64,000 nucleotides of DNA from Clostridium sp. AF37-5 (GTDB taxonomy: Bacteria; Bacillota; Clostridia; Lachnospirales; Lachnospiraceae): NCBI RefSeq assembly GCF_003477605.1, contig NZ_QUDR01000002.1:162559-226558 (forward strand), read 5' to 3'. This document shows, one piece after another, positions 27,846 to 36,430 of this stretch. A program made the translations under genes and the position numbers. Position 1 is the stretch's first letter, and each line of letters begins with the position of its first letter. Under the pieces are notes generated by a model. That model made no database searches. It saw nothing but the letters and a program-made list of their open reading frames with translations, and had not been told where the DNA came from.

Positions 27846-29618
27846 ATGGAAGAAAAAATTAAAGAATTCTGGAAACAAAAACAAGTTGCGTTTTATCACA
27901 TTTTTTTGGATGTTATGCTTTTGATTTACTGTATTAGTTTTTATTTTGCAGGGAATCAGGTAGTAACTATCCGGTATGTGATTCTTTTTGTATACGCTTT
28001 GTTGTGTATTGTGACAGAATTAGTACATAATCGCCATATGCAGAAAAAATATGTTCATTCCAAGCGGATAATTCAGGTAGAAAAAGTGTATTGCTTTTTG
28101 CGGCCGGCACTTGGATTGGCGTATTATTATATGGCAGAGACAAAATTAGAGGGAATTATTTTCCTGATACTGTTCCTGATTTATTTCTTTGAGCTTTTTT
28201 ACAGTGTTGCTCTTGGGAAAAAGGCTCATCGGGTTATTATTTACGTGACTTATATCTGTCTGTATGGTATGATATCCTTTGTTATGCTTGTTGTGTTAGC
28301 ACAAGATAACTTAAGCCGTGTTACGGTTGGAATTGCTATCCGTGAACTTGTGACGGTATCGGTTGTGCTTGTTTTAATTGTGGTAGTCAGTGAAATGATG
28401 TCTCACATGTGGGATTTTTTTGAAAAAGATATTTTCCGCCAGAACCGTGCACTGGAAGATTTAAATAAAGTCAATGATAAGATGAAAGAACAGCAGGAAA
28501 AAATCAACCGGGTAAATGAAAAATTAGGAGTTCAAAAAATCGAATTACAGCTTGCAAATAAAAAGATTAACCGTTCGCATGATGAAATGTCGGTGCAGAA
28601 TGAATTGTCATCCATTATTATATCATCAATCGAGATAAAGGATATGTTAGATAAAATTGTTGATATGATACAGGTTCGATTGGATTTGGATGTTGTTGTA
28701 ATTGTTTTGGAACAGGATCATGAACTTTATGTTCCGGGAATGGAAGAAGAACAGCGGCGGGTGTATGCCATTTCCTGTGTGTTAGGAGATGAATTCAAAA
28801 AGAAGGTGATTGAATCCATTGAACATACGGATATGTCAGAGATTCTCCGCATGACTCAGACTTATATACAAAATAATGTTACGGATTCTGTGCAGTTATT
28901 TACTAAATTAGAGGGTAAACAGGAACTTCCATCGGTGGTATGCCTGCCAATCCGAAATCAGGAAGAAAGACTTGGCACACTGTTTGTTGGAAAGAACAAA
29001 GAAAATACCTTTATGGACAGCCGTGCGTTCTATGAGAATATTGCCAGCCAGATTAGTATTGGTGTTGCCAATGCACGTCTTTATGCGAAGATGAATGATA
29101 TGGCAATCCGAGATGGTTTGACAAGAATTTATAACCGCAGACACTTGACGGAGCTATTAAGAAAGTATTTGGCGGAAGCTATGACGAAAAAAGTGCCGGT
29201 TTCACTTGCACTTTTTGATATTGATAAATTTAAAATGGTGAATGACACCTATGGACATCAGTGCGGTGACGAAGTGATTCGTTATGTGGCTTCGTTACTA
29301 AATCGTGGAGCACTCAAGCATGGCGGTATTGCCGGACGCTATGGCGGTGAGGAATTTGTTGTAGCATTCTTTGAAAAAGATTTGGATGAAACGTATCATA
29401 TCGTTGAGGACATTCATAATCAGATTCGGAGTGAGGAAGTTGTTTACGAAGGAAAACATATTTCAGTTCGTGCCAGCGTTGGTGTGGCAAGTTATCCGCA
29501 GACTTGCGCCAATCCGGGAGAACTTTTGACAAGAGCAGACTGGGCGATGTATCATTCCAAAAAGAATGGACGTGACCGGATTACAATTGACAGTGAGAAG
29601 ATAAGTTCTCAGATGTAA
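27846..29618 (+). CDS. Membrane-bound diguanylate cyclase (GAF-GGDEF)
   Basis: Makes cyclic di-GMP from two GTP; 590 residues. About six membrane segments (residues 15-190), a coiled coil (200-245), a GAF-like domain (250-420) and a C-terminal GGDEF domain (425-585). The active site is GGEEF (500-504) in RYGGEEFVVAF, with the metal-site helix ALFDIDKFKMVNDTYGHQCG, so catalysis is expected. The inhibitory RxxD site five residues upstream of GGEEF is absent (KHGG), so product feedback is probably missing. GGGAGG precedes the ATG. It follows the FtsA-like gene by 12 bases, so the two are probably co-transcribed. Confidence 0.92.
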   Translation: MEEKIKEFWKQKQVAFYHIFLDVMLLIYCISFYFAGNQVVTIRYVILFVYALLCIVTELVHNRHMQKKYVHSKRIIQVEKVYCFLRPALGLAYYYMAETKLEGIIFLILFLIYFFELFYSVALGKKAHRVIIYVTYICLYGMISFVMLVVLAQDNLSRVTVGIAIRELVTVSVVLVLIVVVSEMMSHMWDFFEKDIFRQNRALEDLNKVNDKMKEQQEKINRVNEKLGVQKIELQLANKKINRSHDEMSVQNELSSIIISSIEIKDMLDKIVDMIQVRLDLDVVVIVLEQDHELYVPGMEEEQRRVYAISCVLGDEFKKKVIESIEHTDMSEILRMTQTYIQNNVTDSVQLFTKLEGKQELPSVVCLPIRNQEERLGTLFVGKNKENTFMDSRAFYENIASQISIGVANARLYAKMNDMAIRDGLTRIYNRRHLTELLRKYLAEAMTKKVPVSLALFDIDKFKMVNDTYGHQCGDEVIRYVASLLNRGALKHGGIAGRYGGEEFVVAFFEKDLDETYHIVEDIHNQIRSEEVVYEGKHISVRASVGVASYPQTCANPGELLTRADWAMYHSKKNGRDRITIDSEKISSQM

Positions 29619-29649
29619 TATAAAATGAGACAAATTGAGGTGGAAACAC

Positions 29650-30447
29650 ATGCAGTTATATAGTATTGCCAGCGGAAGCAGTGGCAATTGTATTTATGTC
29701 GGTGGCGAAGAAGCCCGGATTTTAATTGATGCAGGGATTAGCATGAAACGGATTCGGGAGGGCTTAATGGAGGAAAATTTTCCGATAGAAAACCTTCATG
29801 CCATTTTTATTACACATGAGCATACCGATCATATTTGTGGTTTAGGACCGGTACTGCGCAAGTACCAGATTCCTGTTTATGCTACGAAGGAAACGATTGA
29901 GGCAATATGGGAAAAAGGTGATATGAAAGGTGTTTCCGAAGATTTGTTCCATGCGGTTGTGCCGGAAAAGGCGGTTTCGATTGAAGATATGGAGATTATG
30001 CCGGTTAGAATTTCCCACGATGCGGCAAATCCCGTTTGTTATACGGTGCAGTCAGAATCGAAAAAAATCGGAGTTGCAACCGATATGGGCTGCTTTTCCA
30101 ATGAAATCGTAGACCATTTGAAAGACTGCGATTCCCTGCTTTTAGAGGCAAACCATGATATTAACCTGTTGCAGGTTGGCAGTTATCCGTACTCACTTAA
30201 AATGAGGATTCTCGGTGAAAAGGGGCATTTGAGCAACGATGCCTCGGCAAGACTGATTGAAAAAGTGCTGCATCCCGGTTTGCAGCATATTTTACTGGGT
30301 CATTTGAGCAAGGAAAATAATTTTCCGGAACTTGCCTATCAGACCGTAAGTTATGAATTGGAACAAAACCCAGTTTGGAAAAAGATGGATACAGAGTTGT
30401 TAGTGGCAGACCGTATGGCGCCGACAAAACTGTTGACGATACAATAA
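29650..30447 (+). CDS. MBL-fold metallo-hydrolase, WalJ/YycJ type
   Basis: Metallo-beta-lactamase-fold protein, 265 residues, equal in length to Bacillus WalJ (YycJ), a putative DNA 5'-3' exonuclease linked to replication and cell-wall control. Opening motif YSIASGSSGNCIYVG, metal motif THEHTDHICGL, then SHDAANPVCYTV, VATDMGCFS, and the late LGHLSKENN segment match that family. An in-frame TTG at 29635 was rejected: GAGGTGG sits 6 bases before ATG 29650. Unlike in Bacillus it is not next to walRK. Confidence 0.88.
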   Translation: MQLYSIASGSSGNCIYVGGEEARILIDAGISMKRIREGLMEENFPIENLHAIFITHEHTDHICGLGPVLRKYQIPVYATKETIEAIWEKGDMKGVSEDLFHAVVPEKAVSIEDMEIMPVRISHDAANPVCYTVQSESKKIGVATDMGCFSNEIVDHLKDCDSLLLEANHDINLLQVGSYPYSLKMRILGEKGHLSNDASARLIEKVLHPGLQHILLGHLSKENNFPELAYQTVSYELEQNPVWKKMDTELLVADRMAPTKLLTIQ

Positions 30448-30461
30448 TTATGAAATAGAAA
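30433..30461 (+). promoter_or_regulatory. Possible promoter of the ACT-UPF0210 pair
   Basis: TTGACG (30433-30438), 17-base spacer, TAGAAA (30456-30461). The -10 lies inside the inverted repeat TGAAATAG/CTATTTCA (30451-30470), which could be an operator or a weak hairpin. Confidence 0.35.
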
Positions 30462-30484
30462 ACTATTTCAGAATGGAGGAAGAA

Positions 30485-30757
30485 ATGAAAAAGACAATAA
30501 TTACCGTAGTAGGAAAGGACAGCGTAGGCATTATTGCAAAAGTATGTACTTACTTAGCAGAAAACGACATCAATATTTTAGATATTTCTCAGACAATTGT
30601 AGATGGATATTTTAATATGATGATGATTGTTGACTTTGCAAAGCTTACAAAATCCTTCGTGGATGCTTCCGAAGAGTTGGAAAATTTGGGCGAAGAAATC
30701 GGCTGCGTAATCCGTGTACAGAGGGAAGAGATTTTTGACAAGATGCATCGCTTATAA
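30485..30757 (+). CDS. ACT domain protein, UPF0237 family
   Basis: Single ACT domain, 90 residues, the whole protein. ACT folds bind small ligands, often amino acids, and regulate partner proteins. KTIITVVGKDSVGIIAKVCT is the typical ligand-side start, followed by NDINILDISQTIVDGYFNMM. GGAGGA precedes the ATG at 30485; an in-frame ATG at 30473 would put that site within the gene. It is paired with the UPF0210 gene 24 bases later, a conserved arrangement in Firmicutes (for example streptococci), which suggests the ACT protein senses a ligand for that partner. Confidence 0.9.
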   Translation: MKKTIITVVGKDSVGIIAKVCTYLAENDINILDISQTIVDGYFNMMMIVDFAKLTKSFVDASEELENLGEEIGCVIRVQREEIFDKMHRL

Positions 30758-30781
30758 GGATTAGATTACGGAGGCTTAACT

Positions 30782-32146
30782 ATGATAAATATAAATGAAG
30801 TCATTGAAACAAATAAAATGATTGATAAAGAAAATCTGGATGTGCGTACGATTACTCTTGGTATCAGCCTTTTGGATTGTATTGATTCGGATTTGAATAA
30901 ACTTTGTGACAACGTATATAAAAAGATTACGACGATGGCAAAAGATCTGGTTGCAACCGGAGAAGAAATTGGCAAAGAATTTGGAATTCCGATTGTAAAC
31001 AAACGAATTTCCGTTACACCAATTGCTTTGATTGGTGGCTCTGCGTGCAAGACACCGGATGATTTTGTTAAGATTGCACAGACACTTGACCGTGCAGCAA
31101 AAACAGTAGGTGTAAACTTTATCGGCGGCTATACGGCACTGGTATCGAAAAAGATGACGCAGGCAGATAAAAACCTGATTTTATCGATTCCAAAAGCACT
31201 TGCAACAACAGAATATATCTGTAGCTCAGTAAATGTCGGTTCTACAAAGACAGGACTTGATATGGATGCGATTCTTTTGATGGGTAAAGTTGTGAAAGAG
31301 ACAGCGGTACTCACAAAAGATAATGATTCCATCGGCTGTGCTAAGTTGGTTGTCTTTTGTAATGCGCCGGATGATAATCCGTTTATGGCGGGCGCATTCC
31401 ACGGCGTAACAGAAGGGGATGCCGTAATTAATGTTGGTGTCAGCGGACCCGGTGTTGTAAAAACGGCACTGGATAAAGTAAAAGGAAAAGATTTTAGTAC
31501 CGTTTGTGAGACAATTAAAAAGACAGCATTTAAGATTACGCGTGTTGGACAGTTAGTTGCTCATGAAGCATCCAAACGTCTTGGGGTTCCATTTGGCATT
31601 ATCGATTTGTCGTTAGCACCGACACCGGCAGTTGGAGACAGTATTGCAGAGATTTTTGAATCCCTTGGATTAGAGCGTGCCGGAGCACCGGGTACAACAG
31701 CAGCACTTGCAATGCTTAACGATCAGGTGAAAAAGGGCGGCGTTATGGCATCATCTTATGTCGGCGGTTTAAGTGGTGCTTTCATTCCGGTCAGCGAGGA
31801 TCAGGGAATGATTGATGCTGTAACCGAGGGTGCATTGACACTTGAAAAACTCGAAGCAATGACGTGTGTCTGCTCCGTTGGTCTGGATATGATTGCAATT
31901 CCGGGAGATACGAAGGAAACAACGATTGCCGGTATCATTGCGGATGAGATGGCGATTGGTATGGTAAATCAGAAGACGACAGCTGTTCGTCTGATTCCGG
32001 TACAGGGTAAAGATGTTGGTGACCAGGCAGAATTTGGCGGACTTTTAGGATATGCACCGATTATGCCGGTAAATCCGTTTGGATGCGATGATTTTGTAAC
32101 CAGAACCGGCCGAATTCCGGCACCAATTCATAGTTTTAAAAATTAA
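30782..32146 (+). CDS. PFL-like UPF0210 (DUF711) family protein
   Basis: 454 residues, the usual family length. Features include the N-terminal [12 protein letters not shown] and [15 protein letters not shown] segments, [15 protein letters not shown], and the glycine-rich end [19 protein letters not shown]711 proteins are structurally related to the pyruvate-formate-lyase-like fold but lack the glycyl-radical motif; their reaction is not established. The gene is coupled to the UPF0237 ACT gene, and the two probably act together in an unidentified amino-acid or C1 process. Confidence 0.92.
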   Translation: MININEVIETNKMIDKENLDVRTITLGISLLDCIDSDLNKLCDNVYKKITTMAKDLVATGEEIGKEFGIPIVNKRISVTPIALIGGSACKTPDDFVKIAQTLDRAAKTVGVNFIGGYTALVSKKMTQADKNLILSIPKALATTEYICSSVNVGSTKTGLDMDAILLMGKVVKETAVLTKDNDSIGCAKLVVFCNAPDDNPFMAGAFHGVTEGDAVINVGVSGPGVVKTALDKVKGKDFSTVCETIKKTAFKITRVGQLVAHEASKRLGVPFGIIDLSLAPTPAVGDSIAEIFESLGLERAGAPGTTAALAMLNDQVKKGGVMASSYVGGLSGAFIPVSEDQGMIDAVTEGALTLEKLEAMTCVCSVGLDMIAIPGDTKETTIAGIIADEMAIGMVNQKTTAVRLIPVQGKDVGDQAEFGGLLGYAPIMPVNPFGCDDFVTRTGRIPAPIHSFKN

Positions 32147-32172
32147 GGAATATTGGCAGGTGGTGAATCATA

Positions 32173-32718
32173 ATGGAAAAGTTTCAAATTGTGGGTAAAA
32201 AACTGGAACATCATGGACATATTTTGGATTTTTATACTTACGAACTCAAAGTGCCAAATGGCAATACAGCTTACTGGGATGTGTTGGAGCACAAAGGGGC
32301 TTCCGCCATTATTCCGGTGGATGAGGATGGAAAAATCATTTTAGTACGACAGTACCGCGGTGCAATTGACGATTTGCTGTTAGAAATCCCGGCAGGAGGA
32401 AGAGATTCTTTGGAGGAAGATTTTCTTGTCTGTGCAGCGAGAGAGTTAGAAGAGGAAATCGGGTATCGTTCGGATGAGATTTATCATTTGGTGGATTATC
32501 ACTCAGCTGCTGCCTATACAAGTGAAAAAATTGCGATTTACTATACGGAAAAGTTAATTCCATCGAAGCAGCATTTGGATGAAAATGAATTTGTTCAGAT
32601 TGAACGCTATTCGCTGGAAGAATTAAATGCGATGATTTTTGGTGGCCGGATTACAGATGGAAAAACCATTGCCGGTATTATGGCATATCAGATGTTAAAA
32701 CATAAGAATCAGGAATAA
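32173..32718 (+). CDS. Nudix hydrolase, ADP-ribose pyrophosphatase type
   Basis: Splits ADP-ribose to AMP and ribose 5-phosphate in its best-known relatives (NudF/YqkG). 181 residues. The Nudix box is GGRDSLEEDFLVCAARELEE followed by EIGY, complete, and the flanking QYRGAIDDLLLEIPAG and AAAYTSEKIAIYYTE segments match the ADP-ribose pyrophosphatase branch rather than MutT. AGGTGG lies upstream of the ATG. Expressed with, or just after, UPF0210. Confidence 0.88.
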   Translation: MEKFQIVGKKLEHHGHILDFYTYELKVPNGNTAYWDVLEHKGASAIIPVDEDGKIILVRQYRGAIDDLLLEIPAGGRDSLEEDFLVCAARELEEEIGYRSDEIYHLVDYHSAAAYTSEKIAIYYTEKLIPSKQHLDENEFVQIERYSLEELNAMIFGGRITDGKTIAGIMAYQMLKHKNQE

Positions 32719-32720
32719 TA

Positions 32721-32772
32721 CAGGCTTTGTCCACATACCTTGTAAAAGGCACTGCCTGAGAGGAGTGGACAT
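32721..32772 (+). promoter_or_regulatory. Structured leader before the SpoIIM-like gene (possible pseudoknot)
   Basis: CAGGC (32721-32725) can pair with GCCTG (32754-32758) around a hairpin CCTT-GTAA-AAGG (32738-32749, GNRA loop). TGTCCAC (32728-32734) can pair with GTGGACA (32765-32771), next to the GAGGAG ribosome site and the ATG at 32773. The two pairings cross, so they form an H-type pseudoknot or exclude each other. Either way the ribosome site could be masked. Confidence 0.4.
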
Positions 32773-33333
32773 ATGTATAAACATCATCGAACAAATCACA
32801 GCCGATTGTTAAATAGAGAATTTCTGCAAAAGATAAGTCTCTGTTTTCTAATCGGCTTTTTGTGTGGGGCTGTTTTTTATTACTGTTTTCAAAATTCATT
32901 TCGTGAAATTTTACAGGCAACTTTAGAAAATAATACAAAGACATGGACAAAAGAAACTGCGTTTTTCACGGAATGGTTTCGTTCTTTGTGGAATCATGGA
33001 AAGTATTTTGCCTTAATATGGCTTTTAGCAATAAGTCCGGCAGGACCGGTGAGTCAGAAGATATTTGTCGTTTATACCGGAATAAGAAACGGTTTTTTAT
33101 TTGTCTTTTTTTTATATGCCAAAAGTGCATTTGGCGTCATTGTCTACTTTGCCAGTCTGATTCCACAGGTCTTTTTACTGGCGCCGTTATATCTTTTTTT
33201 GTTTTATGCGACAACAGAAAACAGGCAGCCAAAGCGAGGAAAAATCACAATTGTTCTTATGATTTTTACCTTTATAACTGCCTGTCTGATTGAAGTTAAA
33301 TGGAATTTGCCACTGATGAAGAAAATCTTATAA
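32773..33333 (+). CDS. SpoIIM-like membrane protein
   Basis: Integral membrane protein, 186 residues, related to stage II sporulation protein M. In Bacillus, SpoIIM with SpoIID and SpoIIP dissolves septal peptidoglycan during engulfment. Shared pattern: a first membrane helix after a short cytoplasmic start (LIGFLCGAVF), an outer loop with NHGKYFALIWLLAIS matching the Bacillus NLKYLGLMWILGIS segment, then GIRNGFLFVFF and SLIPQVFLLAPLYLF. It is somewhat shorter than SpoIIM (215). No spoIID/P/Q is near. Sporulation is possible but not proven; SpoIIM-like proteins also occur in non-spore formers. It converges with the DAHP synthase gene, overlapping by 6 bases. Confidence 0.82.
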   Translation: MYKHHRTNHSRLLNREFLQKISLCFLIGFLCGAVFYYCFQNSFREILQATLENNTKTWTKETAFFTEWFRSLWNHGKYFALIWLLAISPAGPVSQKIFVVYTGIRNGFLFVFFLYAKSAFGVIVYFASLIPQVFLLAPLYLFLFYATTENRQPKRGKITIVLMIFTFITACLIEVKWNLPLMKKIL

Positions 33334-34356
33334 GTGGCTTGCGATTTTATCAATTAAGCGCTCGGTTTCATCCCATCCAAGACAAGGGTCTGTGATGGAT
33401 TTTCCGTATTCGTGCTCATTGACTTTTTGGTTGCCCGGAAGCAGATAACTTTCTACCATAACACCCTTAACTAATTCGGCGATAGCAGGATTTACCAAAC
33501 GGCTGTGCAGCACTTCATCCACGATTCTAGGCTGCTCATAGTGTTTTTTGCCGGAATTGGAATGGTTGGCATCAACAATACATGCCGGGTTGTGCAGGTT
33601 GAGAAGTGAATATTTCTCATGCAGACGTTCCAAATCTTCATAGTGGTAGTTTGGAATATTCTGTCCATGTTTATTTACGGCACCGCGAAGAATAGTGTGT
33701 GCCAATGGATTTCCGTCTGTTGTTACCTCATGTCCACGATACAGGAAAGTATGTGAGGACTGGGCAGCAATACAGGAATTTAACATAACGGAAAAATCAC
33801 CACTGGTTGGATTTTTCATACCTGCCGGAACATCCATGCCGCTGACGGTCATACGGTGCTGCTGGTCTTCTACAGAGCGGGCACCAACGGCTACATAAGA
33901 TAAAATATCGCTGATGTATGGCCAGTTTTCCGGATAGAGCATTTCATCCGCAGAGAAAAGGCCGGTTTCGGAAATCGCACGAAGGTGCATCTTTCTCATG
34001 GCAATCAAGCCCTCCATAAAGTCAGGTGCTTTTTCTGGGTCAGGCTGGTGAACGATTCCTTTGTAACCCTCGCCGGTAGTTCTTGGTTTGTTTGTATAAA
34101 TTCGTGGAACAATCAGAATTTTTTCTTCTACTTTTTCCTGCATTTTTGCAAGGCGGGTAATATATTCACAGACAGAATCTTCATGGTCAGCAGAACATGG
34201 CCCGATAATCAACAAAAATTTGTCCGATTCACCTGTAATAATTGCGCGGATTTGTGCATCGCGAATTTCTTTTTGTTCTTTCTGCTCCGGTGTTAGGGAG
34301 TACAATTCCTGAAGCACTTCCGGAGAGATCACTTCTTTTTTATAATGGAAACTCAT
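33328..34356 (-). CDS. aroF: 3-deoxy-7-phosphoheptulonate (DAHP) synthase, class I
   Basis: First step of the shikimate pathway: condenses phosphoenolpyruvate with erythrose 4-phosphate. 342 residues, AroF/G/H type. Active-site segments: IIGPCSADHEDSV, PRIYTNKPRTTGEGYKG, SVEDQQHRMTVSGMDVPAGMKNPTSG, and VDANHSNSGKKH carrying metal-binding His. The N-terminal extension (about 40 residues) is the type that forms the aromatic amino acid feedback site in AroG-like enzymes, so allosteric control is likely; which amino acid cannot be told. Single gene with its own promoter, divergent from the ABC operon. Confidence 0.95.
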   Translation of the reverse strand: MSFHYKKEVISPEVLQELYSLTPEQKEQKEIRDAQIRAIITGESDKFLLIIGPCSADHEDSVCEYITRLAKMQEKVEEKILIVPRIYTNKPRTTGEGYKGIVHQPDPEKAPDFMEGLIAMRKMHLRAISETGLFSADEMLYPENWPYISDILSYVAVGARSVEDQQHRMTVSGMDVPAGMKNPTSGDFSVMLNSCIAAQSSHTFLYRGHEVTTDGNPLAHTILRGAVNKHGQNIPNYHYEDLERLHEKYSLLNLHNPACIVDANHSNSGKKHYEQPRIVDEVLHSRLVNPAIAELVKGVMVESYLLPGNQKVNEHEYGKSITDPCLGWDETERLIDKIASHL

Positions 34357-34392
34357 TTTCTCATTCTCCTTTGCATCTTTTCACTCTCGTGT

Positions 34393-34421
34393 ATTCTACT
34401 CCTTTTTTATGGAAGTGTCAA
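34393..34421 (-). promoter_or_regulatory. Promoter of the DAHP synthase gene
   Basis: On the - strand TTGACA (34421-34416), 17-base spacer, TAGAAT (34398-34393); about 36 bases before the ATG, with AAAGGAG between. No attenuator hairpin or T-box is visible in this short leader. Confidence 0.75.
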
Positions 34422-34519
34422 TTGTTCATAATTTCGTAACATTTACATTGTATAGTATGTGGGTATGGGTTTGATTAAGTGAGCCCTTATGGTGAATGAA
34501 CATAAAGGAGGTTCAAACG

Positions 34520-35506
34520 TTGATTAAAGTAGAACATCTGGTAAAGCGTTATGGTAATCGAAATGTAGTGGATGACCTGACTTTTACCGTTGAAAAAGGA
34601 CAGATTGTTGGCTTCTTAGGACCAAATGGTGCCGGAAAATCAACAACAATGAACATGATTACCGGTTACATCTCTGCGACAGAGGGCACGATTGAGATAG
34701 ATGGTGTAGACATATTTGATGAGCCGGAGAAAGCGAAGAAAAAAATCGGATATCTTCCGGAGATGCCGCCGCTTTATCCGGATATGCTTGTTAGAGAGTA
34801 CTTAAGTTTTGTCTGTGATATAAAGAAAGTAAAAAGAGATAAGAAGGATGCTATGATTTCTAAAGTCATGCGCCGTGCGAAAATTACGGATGTATCGGAG
34901 CGTCTGATTAAAAACTTATCCAAAGGTTACAAACAGCGTGTGGGAATTGCCGGCGCGATGGTTGGCGACCCGGAAATCCTTATTTTTGATGAACCGACGG
35001 TTGGACTTGACCCAAAACAGATTTTGGAAATCCGCGATTTGATTCGTGACTTGAGCGAGAAGCATACGATTTTGTTAAGTTCCCATATCATGCAGGAAGT
35101 TAGTGCGGTATGTAATGAGATTATCATTATCAATGAAGGTAAGATGATTGTCAAAGATAAACCGGAAAACATTTCCGCACACATTGAGCAGACGCATGAA
35201 CTGACGATGGAGATTAAGGGAAATAAAGAATTAGTCCGCAGTATTTTATCGGGCATTGAACATATTACAGAATATAAAGTGACCGATTCTGAAGACGATG
35301 AAATCTGTAAAGCTATGGTTATTTCTGAGGCAGATTCGGATATCCGTGAGACGGTCTTTTATGCGTTGGCTGAGAATAAATGTGCTATTTTAGAAATGCA
35401 TACGAAGGAGCCTTCTCTTGAGGAAACCTTCATTCGCCTGACCGGAAATGGCAGCCGTCAGATGGCGGAGCGAAACAGCCGCAGAAGAAAAAAGGAGGGA
35501 AAATAA
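34520..35506 (+). CDS. ABC transporter ATP-binding protein (GldA-like)
   Basis: ATPase of an ABC-2 type exporter, 328 residues. Walker A GPNGAGKSTT (about 37-46), signature LSKGYKQRVGIA, Walker B ILIFDEPTVGLDP, and the H-loop LLSSHIMQEV are intact. The last 100 residues are the extra domain common to ABC-2 ATPases. Start is TTG 34520, with AAAGGAGG 8 bases upstream; an ATG at 34496 lies before that site. First gene of a four-gene unit with the permease, GldG-like and DUF4340 proteins. Confidence 0.93.
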   Translation: MIKVEHLVKRYGNRNVVDDLTFTVEKGQIVGFLGPNGAGKSTTMNMITGYISATEGTIEIDGVDIFDEPEKAKKKIGYLPEMPPLYPDMLVREYLSFVCDIKKVKRDKKDAMISKVMRRAKITDVSERLIKNLSKGYKQRVGIAGAMVGDPEILIFDEPTVGLDPKQILEIRDLIRDLSEKHTILLSSHIMQEVSAVCNEIIIINEGKMIVKDKPENISAHIEQTHELTMEIKGNKELVRSILSGIEHITEYKVTDSEDDEICKAMVISEADSDIRETVFYALAENKCAILEMHTKEPSLEETFIRLTGNGSRQMAERNSRRRKKEGK

Positions 35507-35507
35507 G

Positions 35508-36407
35508 ATGAGAGCGATTTATAAAAAGGAATTAAAGTCCTATTTTACATCTGCCATTGCGTGGGTGTTTCTGGCGTTTTTCTTGGTGCTGACCGGATTG
35601 TTTTTCTTCCTGTATAATTTGTCCGGTGGTTCGCTGAACTTTTCTACCGTTTATGGAGCCATTGAGATTTTCTTTATTCTGCTCCTGATTCCGGTACTTA
35701 CGATGAAAAGTATGGCGGACGAGAAACATCAGAAAACGGACCAGTTGTTATATACGTCACCAATTTCGATTAATAAAGTCGTACTTGGAAAATATTTAGC
35801 GTTAGTTACATTATTTGCAATTGGTCTTTTGATTGTGTCACTTTATCCGATTATTTTACAGAATTTAGTGCGCAGCGTAGCAGAAGAGGGAAGTACTTCT
35901 TACACGGTAAATTATGCGGTTGCTTATGGCAGCACGCTTGGCTTCTTTTTGATGGGATGTGCTTACATTGCCATTGGCGTGTTTGTTTCTTCTTTGACGG
36001 AGAGTCAGGTGATTGCAGCCGTTGCTATTGGTGTTATCAATATTTTCACGATGCTGATGACAAGTCTTGCAAATATGCTTCCATCCAGTAAAATTTTTAT
36101 GGTATGTTTCTTCGCAGCCTTAATTGTTTTGCTGGCATTTGCCTTGAATTTTTGGATTCATAACAAATGGGTTTCGGCGCTTGTTGGACTTGTGGCTGAA
36201 ATTGTCCTGTTTGTTTTGTATTTCTTTTTCTCATCCCATTTTGATGGTTTGCTGTACAACGTGTTAAGTGCGATTTCATTTACGGACCGGTACACAAACT
36301 TCACATATGGTATTTTGGATGTGAGCGCGATGTTATATTATGTGAGTGTTAGTTTTCTGTTTGTATTCTTTACGATTCAGAGAATTAAGAAACAACGCTA
36401 TAATTAG
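35508..36407 (+). CDS. ABC-2 type permease, GldF-like
   Basis: Membrane subunit of the exporter, 299 residues with six to seven membrane segments. It begins RAIYKKELKSYFTSAIAWVF, a GldF-type pattern (inner-membrane start plus a YF-containing helix), and has the TMKSMADEKHQKTDQLLYTSP loop that contacts the ATPase. ATG 35508 follows AAGGAGG by 9 bases and lies one base after the previous stop; an in-frame ATG at 35448 is inside the upstream gene. The substrate is unknown: GldAFG is needed for gliding in Bacteroidetes, but Firmicute relatives have no defined cargo. Confidence 0.92.
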   Translation: MRAIYKKELKSYFTSAIAWVFLAFFLVLTGLFFFLYNLSGGSLNFSTVYGAIEIFFILLLIPVLTMKSMADEKHQKTDQLLYTSPISINKVVLGKYLALVTLFAIGLLIVSLYPIILQNLVRSVAEEGSTSYTVNYAVAYGSTLGFFLMGCAYIAIGVFVSSLTESQVIAAVAIGVINIFTMLMTSLANMLPSSKIFMVCFFAALIVLLAFALNFWIHNKWVSALVGLVAEIVLFVLYFFFSSHFDGLLYNVLSAISFTDRYTNFTYGILDVSAMLYYVSVSFLFVFFTIQRIKKQRYN

Positions 36408-36430
36408 GATGCGTGGAAAAGGAGGATATC

